Part shown: piece after piece, positions 11,936 through 12,796 of the stretch | Numbering within the stretch: position 1 is the stretch's first letter | Layout of the letters: every line of letters starts with the position of its first letter | Notes under the pieces: model-generated | The model's input: the letters and a program-made list of their open reading frames with translations, nothing else | Databases searched by the model: none | Told to the model about the DNA's origin: nothing | DNA from: Candidatus Doudnabacteria bacterium | GTDB lineage: Bacteria; Patescibacteriota; Doudnabacteria; UBA920 | Direction: 5' to 3' | Assembly (NCBI GenBank): GCA_023245915.1 | Contig: JAHFJK010000029.1 | Span: 1 to 12,796, forward strand | DNA: 12,796 nucleotides | Program-made: the position numbers and the translations under genes

Positions 11936-12487
11936 TCATATTTTTTTCTTGGACTGCTTGAGTTTCCTAGCCTTTGCATACTTGATTTGGAGGTTGACTG
12001 TTTTTAAATGGGCAAATAAAAATTCAGTAAAATTTTTGTGCCTAACTTCTTCCCCTATTGCCGAGACACTCACCACTTCCATTTCTCCTTCAGCAAGAGT
12101 ATCAGGATCAAAAGCTATAAATTCTAAAGTTTCGCCCCTGGCAATGTTGAAGCGTGACAGAGAAGGATACATTCTTAATTGGCTCTGACGCGGCGGGGTC
12201 ATCAGTTCTTGAATGCTAAGTAAGGATAACGAATCTCCTGATCCGGGTCCAAAATCTTTAATCCCATTAGAAACCATCAGAAACGAGGCGTAGCTAGCTG
12301 GTAACATTAAATGTTTTTTTACCAGGTAGGCTTTGAGACTGGAAAGTTCTTTGGTGGTGGCAGGCGGACCTGCTGTTGGCAGCTTGAGCAATGGAAAATC
12401 TATATAATCGCCCATTGCCACGTAAAGTCCCTGCAAGGTATGCTCTGCCCTAACTATGTCCTGAATTAATTTTTTTGTAATTTTCAT
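11936..12487 (-). CDS. SUKH (SMI1/KNR4) domain protein
   Basis: A 183-residue protein starting MKITKKLIQD. The segment LMLPASYASFLMVSNGIKDF (60-79), followed by LSLLSIQEL and FIAFDPDTLAEGEMEV, is the pattern of SUKH domains (LP..Y..FL...NG). Many bacterial SUKH proteins neutralise secreted polymorphic or contact-dependent toxins; others are unassigned. No toxin gene is next to it, so it may be an orphan immunity protein. The tail is very basic (KYAKARKLKQSKKKI). The start is ATG 12487: the longer TTG frame would use the -35 box as its start codon. No Shine-Dalgarno sequence is seen, and the promoter predicts a leader of about 6 nt. Two related palindromic elements flank the gene. Confidence 0.7.
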   Translation of the reverse strand: MKITKKLIQDIVRAEHTLQGLYVAMGDYIDFPLLKLPTAGPPATTKELSSLKAYLVKKHLMLPASYASFLMVSNGIKDFGPGSGDSLSLLSIQELMTPPRQSQLRMYPSLSRFNIARGETLEFIAFDPDTLAEGEMEVVSVSAIGEEVRHKNFTEFLFAHLKTVNLQIKYAKARKLKQSKKKI

Positions 12488-12500
12488 AGCAATTAAAATG

Positions 12501-12529
12501 ATTATAATGCTCAATATTAATTTTGACAA
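12501..12529 (-). promoter_or_regulatory. Promoter of the SUKH gene
   Basis: The minus strand has TTGTCA (12529-12524), a 17-nt spacer and a perfect TATAAT (12506-12501), 13 nt before ATG 12487. Transcription should start within about 6 nt of the ATG. Confidence 0.8.
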
Positions 12530-12609
12530 TACTTACGGTAAGATTTTACCACGGCGTTTTATTGTGAAACGAAAAGGATTGGAAACCCAAGTAATAATTA
12601 ATCTTTAAA

Positions 12610-12715
12610 CCCTGCCTTTTAAGGCGGGGAACAAATCGGAAGGGAAGAGTTTGAGAAACCGCAGGTTTCTCAAATCAATAGCTTTCCTTACGATACCCCG
12701 CCATTTATGGCGGGG
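12610..12715. repeat. Three-hairpin palindromic element, right copy
   Basis: CCCTGCCTT/AAGGCGGGG (12610-12629), TTTGAGAAACC/GGTTTCTCAAA around GCA (12650-12674, perfect 11 bp) and CCCCGCCAT/ATGGCGGGG (12696-12715, perfect 9 bp). The spacers AATCGGAAGGGAAG and CTTTCCTTACGATA are near reverse complements, so the whole can fold as a three-way or cloverleaf structure. It has the same plan as the left copy at 11774-11877. Nothing gene-like was found between 12530 and 12796. Confidence 0.75.
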
Positions 12716-12749
12716 AGGATGTCATTTTTTCATAAAGGTTATTTTATTC

Positions 12750-12781
12750 TGGAGCGGGTAGGGGAATTTCACCCCTGCACC
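12750..12781 (-). repeat. tRNA-Gly-like 3' fragment
   Basis: The minus strand reads GGTGC, AGGGG-TGAAATT-CCCCT and ACCCGCTCCA. This resembles the T arm, acceptor 3' strand, discriminator T and CCA of a tRNA-Gly. The T-loop lacks the conserved TTC, the acceptor strand is one base short, and no D or anticodon arm precedes it, so it is not a working tRNA. Confidence 0.4.
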
Positions 12782-12796
12782 AATTTATTAACAAAA

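Noticed and set aside
11767..11979. Minus-strand frame of 70 codons
   Set aside because: It overlaps the SUKH gene end and the three-hairpin element; the composition follows the palindromes and there is no ribosome site.
12488..12529. N-terminal extension of the SUKH protein with a hydrophobic stretch (SIIIILIA)
   Set aside because: The TTG start is the -35 box and the hydrophobic residues are translated promoter sequence; ATG 12487 is the better start.
12750..12781. A complete tRNA-Gly on the minus strand at the right edge
   Set aside because: The T-loop lacks TTC, and the bases upstream (TTTTGTTAATAAATT) do not form an anticodon arm.
1..12796. Recoding of TGA to glycine as in Gracilibacteria and Absconditabacteria
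   Set aside because: TGA ends the LOG, metK and SUKH genes at sensible lengths, and the in-frame stop in the membrane gene is TAA, not TGA.
1..12796. CRISPR array
   Set aside because: Repeats are palindromes or short tandem units without regular unique spacers.

Overview
The window looks like a chromosomal segment of a candidate-phyla-radiation (Patescibacteria, probably Parcubacteria-like) bacterium. This is inferred from the kinds of genes present, the moderately low GC, a secreted alanine-rich surface protein of a type common in that group, and the abundance of short palindromic and tandem repeats. No marker gene allows a firmer placement. TGA ends the LOG, metK and SUKH genes, so the TGA-as-glycine code of some relatives is not used. 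Nearly every gene is on the minus strand; the tRNA-Pro gene is on the plus strand.

Layout. 1-653: 5' part of a secreted repeat-containing surface protein that runs off the left edge; its leader folds into a long hairpin. 654-1584: a repeat-rich stretch holding a GIY-YIG endonuclease gene broken by a one-base frameshift. 1538-1761: promoter, tRNA-Pro(TGG), and a second copy of the tRNA 3' part split by a palindrome. 1786-5212: a compact central-carbon operon read leftwards, glpX (fructose-1,6-bisphosphatase II), class I fructose-bisphosphate aldolase, a LOG-family protein and an unknown gene, closed by a strong terminator. 5288-5738: a RelE/antitoxin pair lying between two copies of the glpX 5' end. 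5930-6035: a 106-bp MITE-like element. 6031-8527: transketolase and an overlapping membrane-protein gene with an in-frame stop. 8643-9149: a possible 19-residue ORF and an unknown 113-residue gene. 9332-10246: SPFH/stomatin-like membrane protein. 10353-11717: metK preceded by a SAM riboswitch that looks like the SAM-I/IV type. 11774-12715: a SUKH (SMI1/KNR4) gene between two related three-hairpin palindromic elements. 12750-12781: a tRNA-Gly-like 3' fragment.

The metabolic genes fit together. Aldolase, FBPase and transketolase connect triose phosphates, fructose 6-phosphate and the non-oxidative pentose phosphate pathway, giving a fermentative cell a route to ribose. MetK makes SAM and is probably controlled by SAM through the riboswitch.

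The unusual content is the repeat load. Several palindrome families, tandem micro-repeats inside the transketolase frame, tRNA 3' fragments, a MITE and a duplicated gene leader around a toxin-antitoxin pair all suggest that small non-coding elements move through this genome and land in leaders, tRNA T-loops and even in reading frames.
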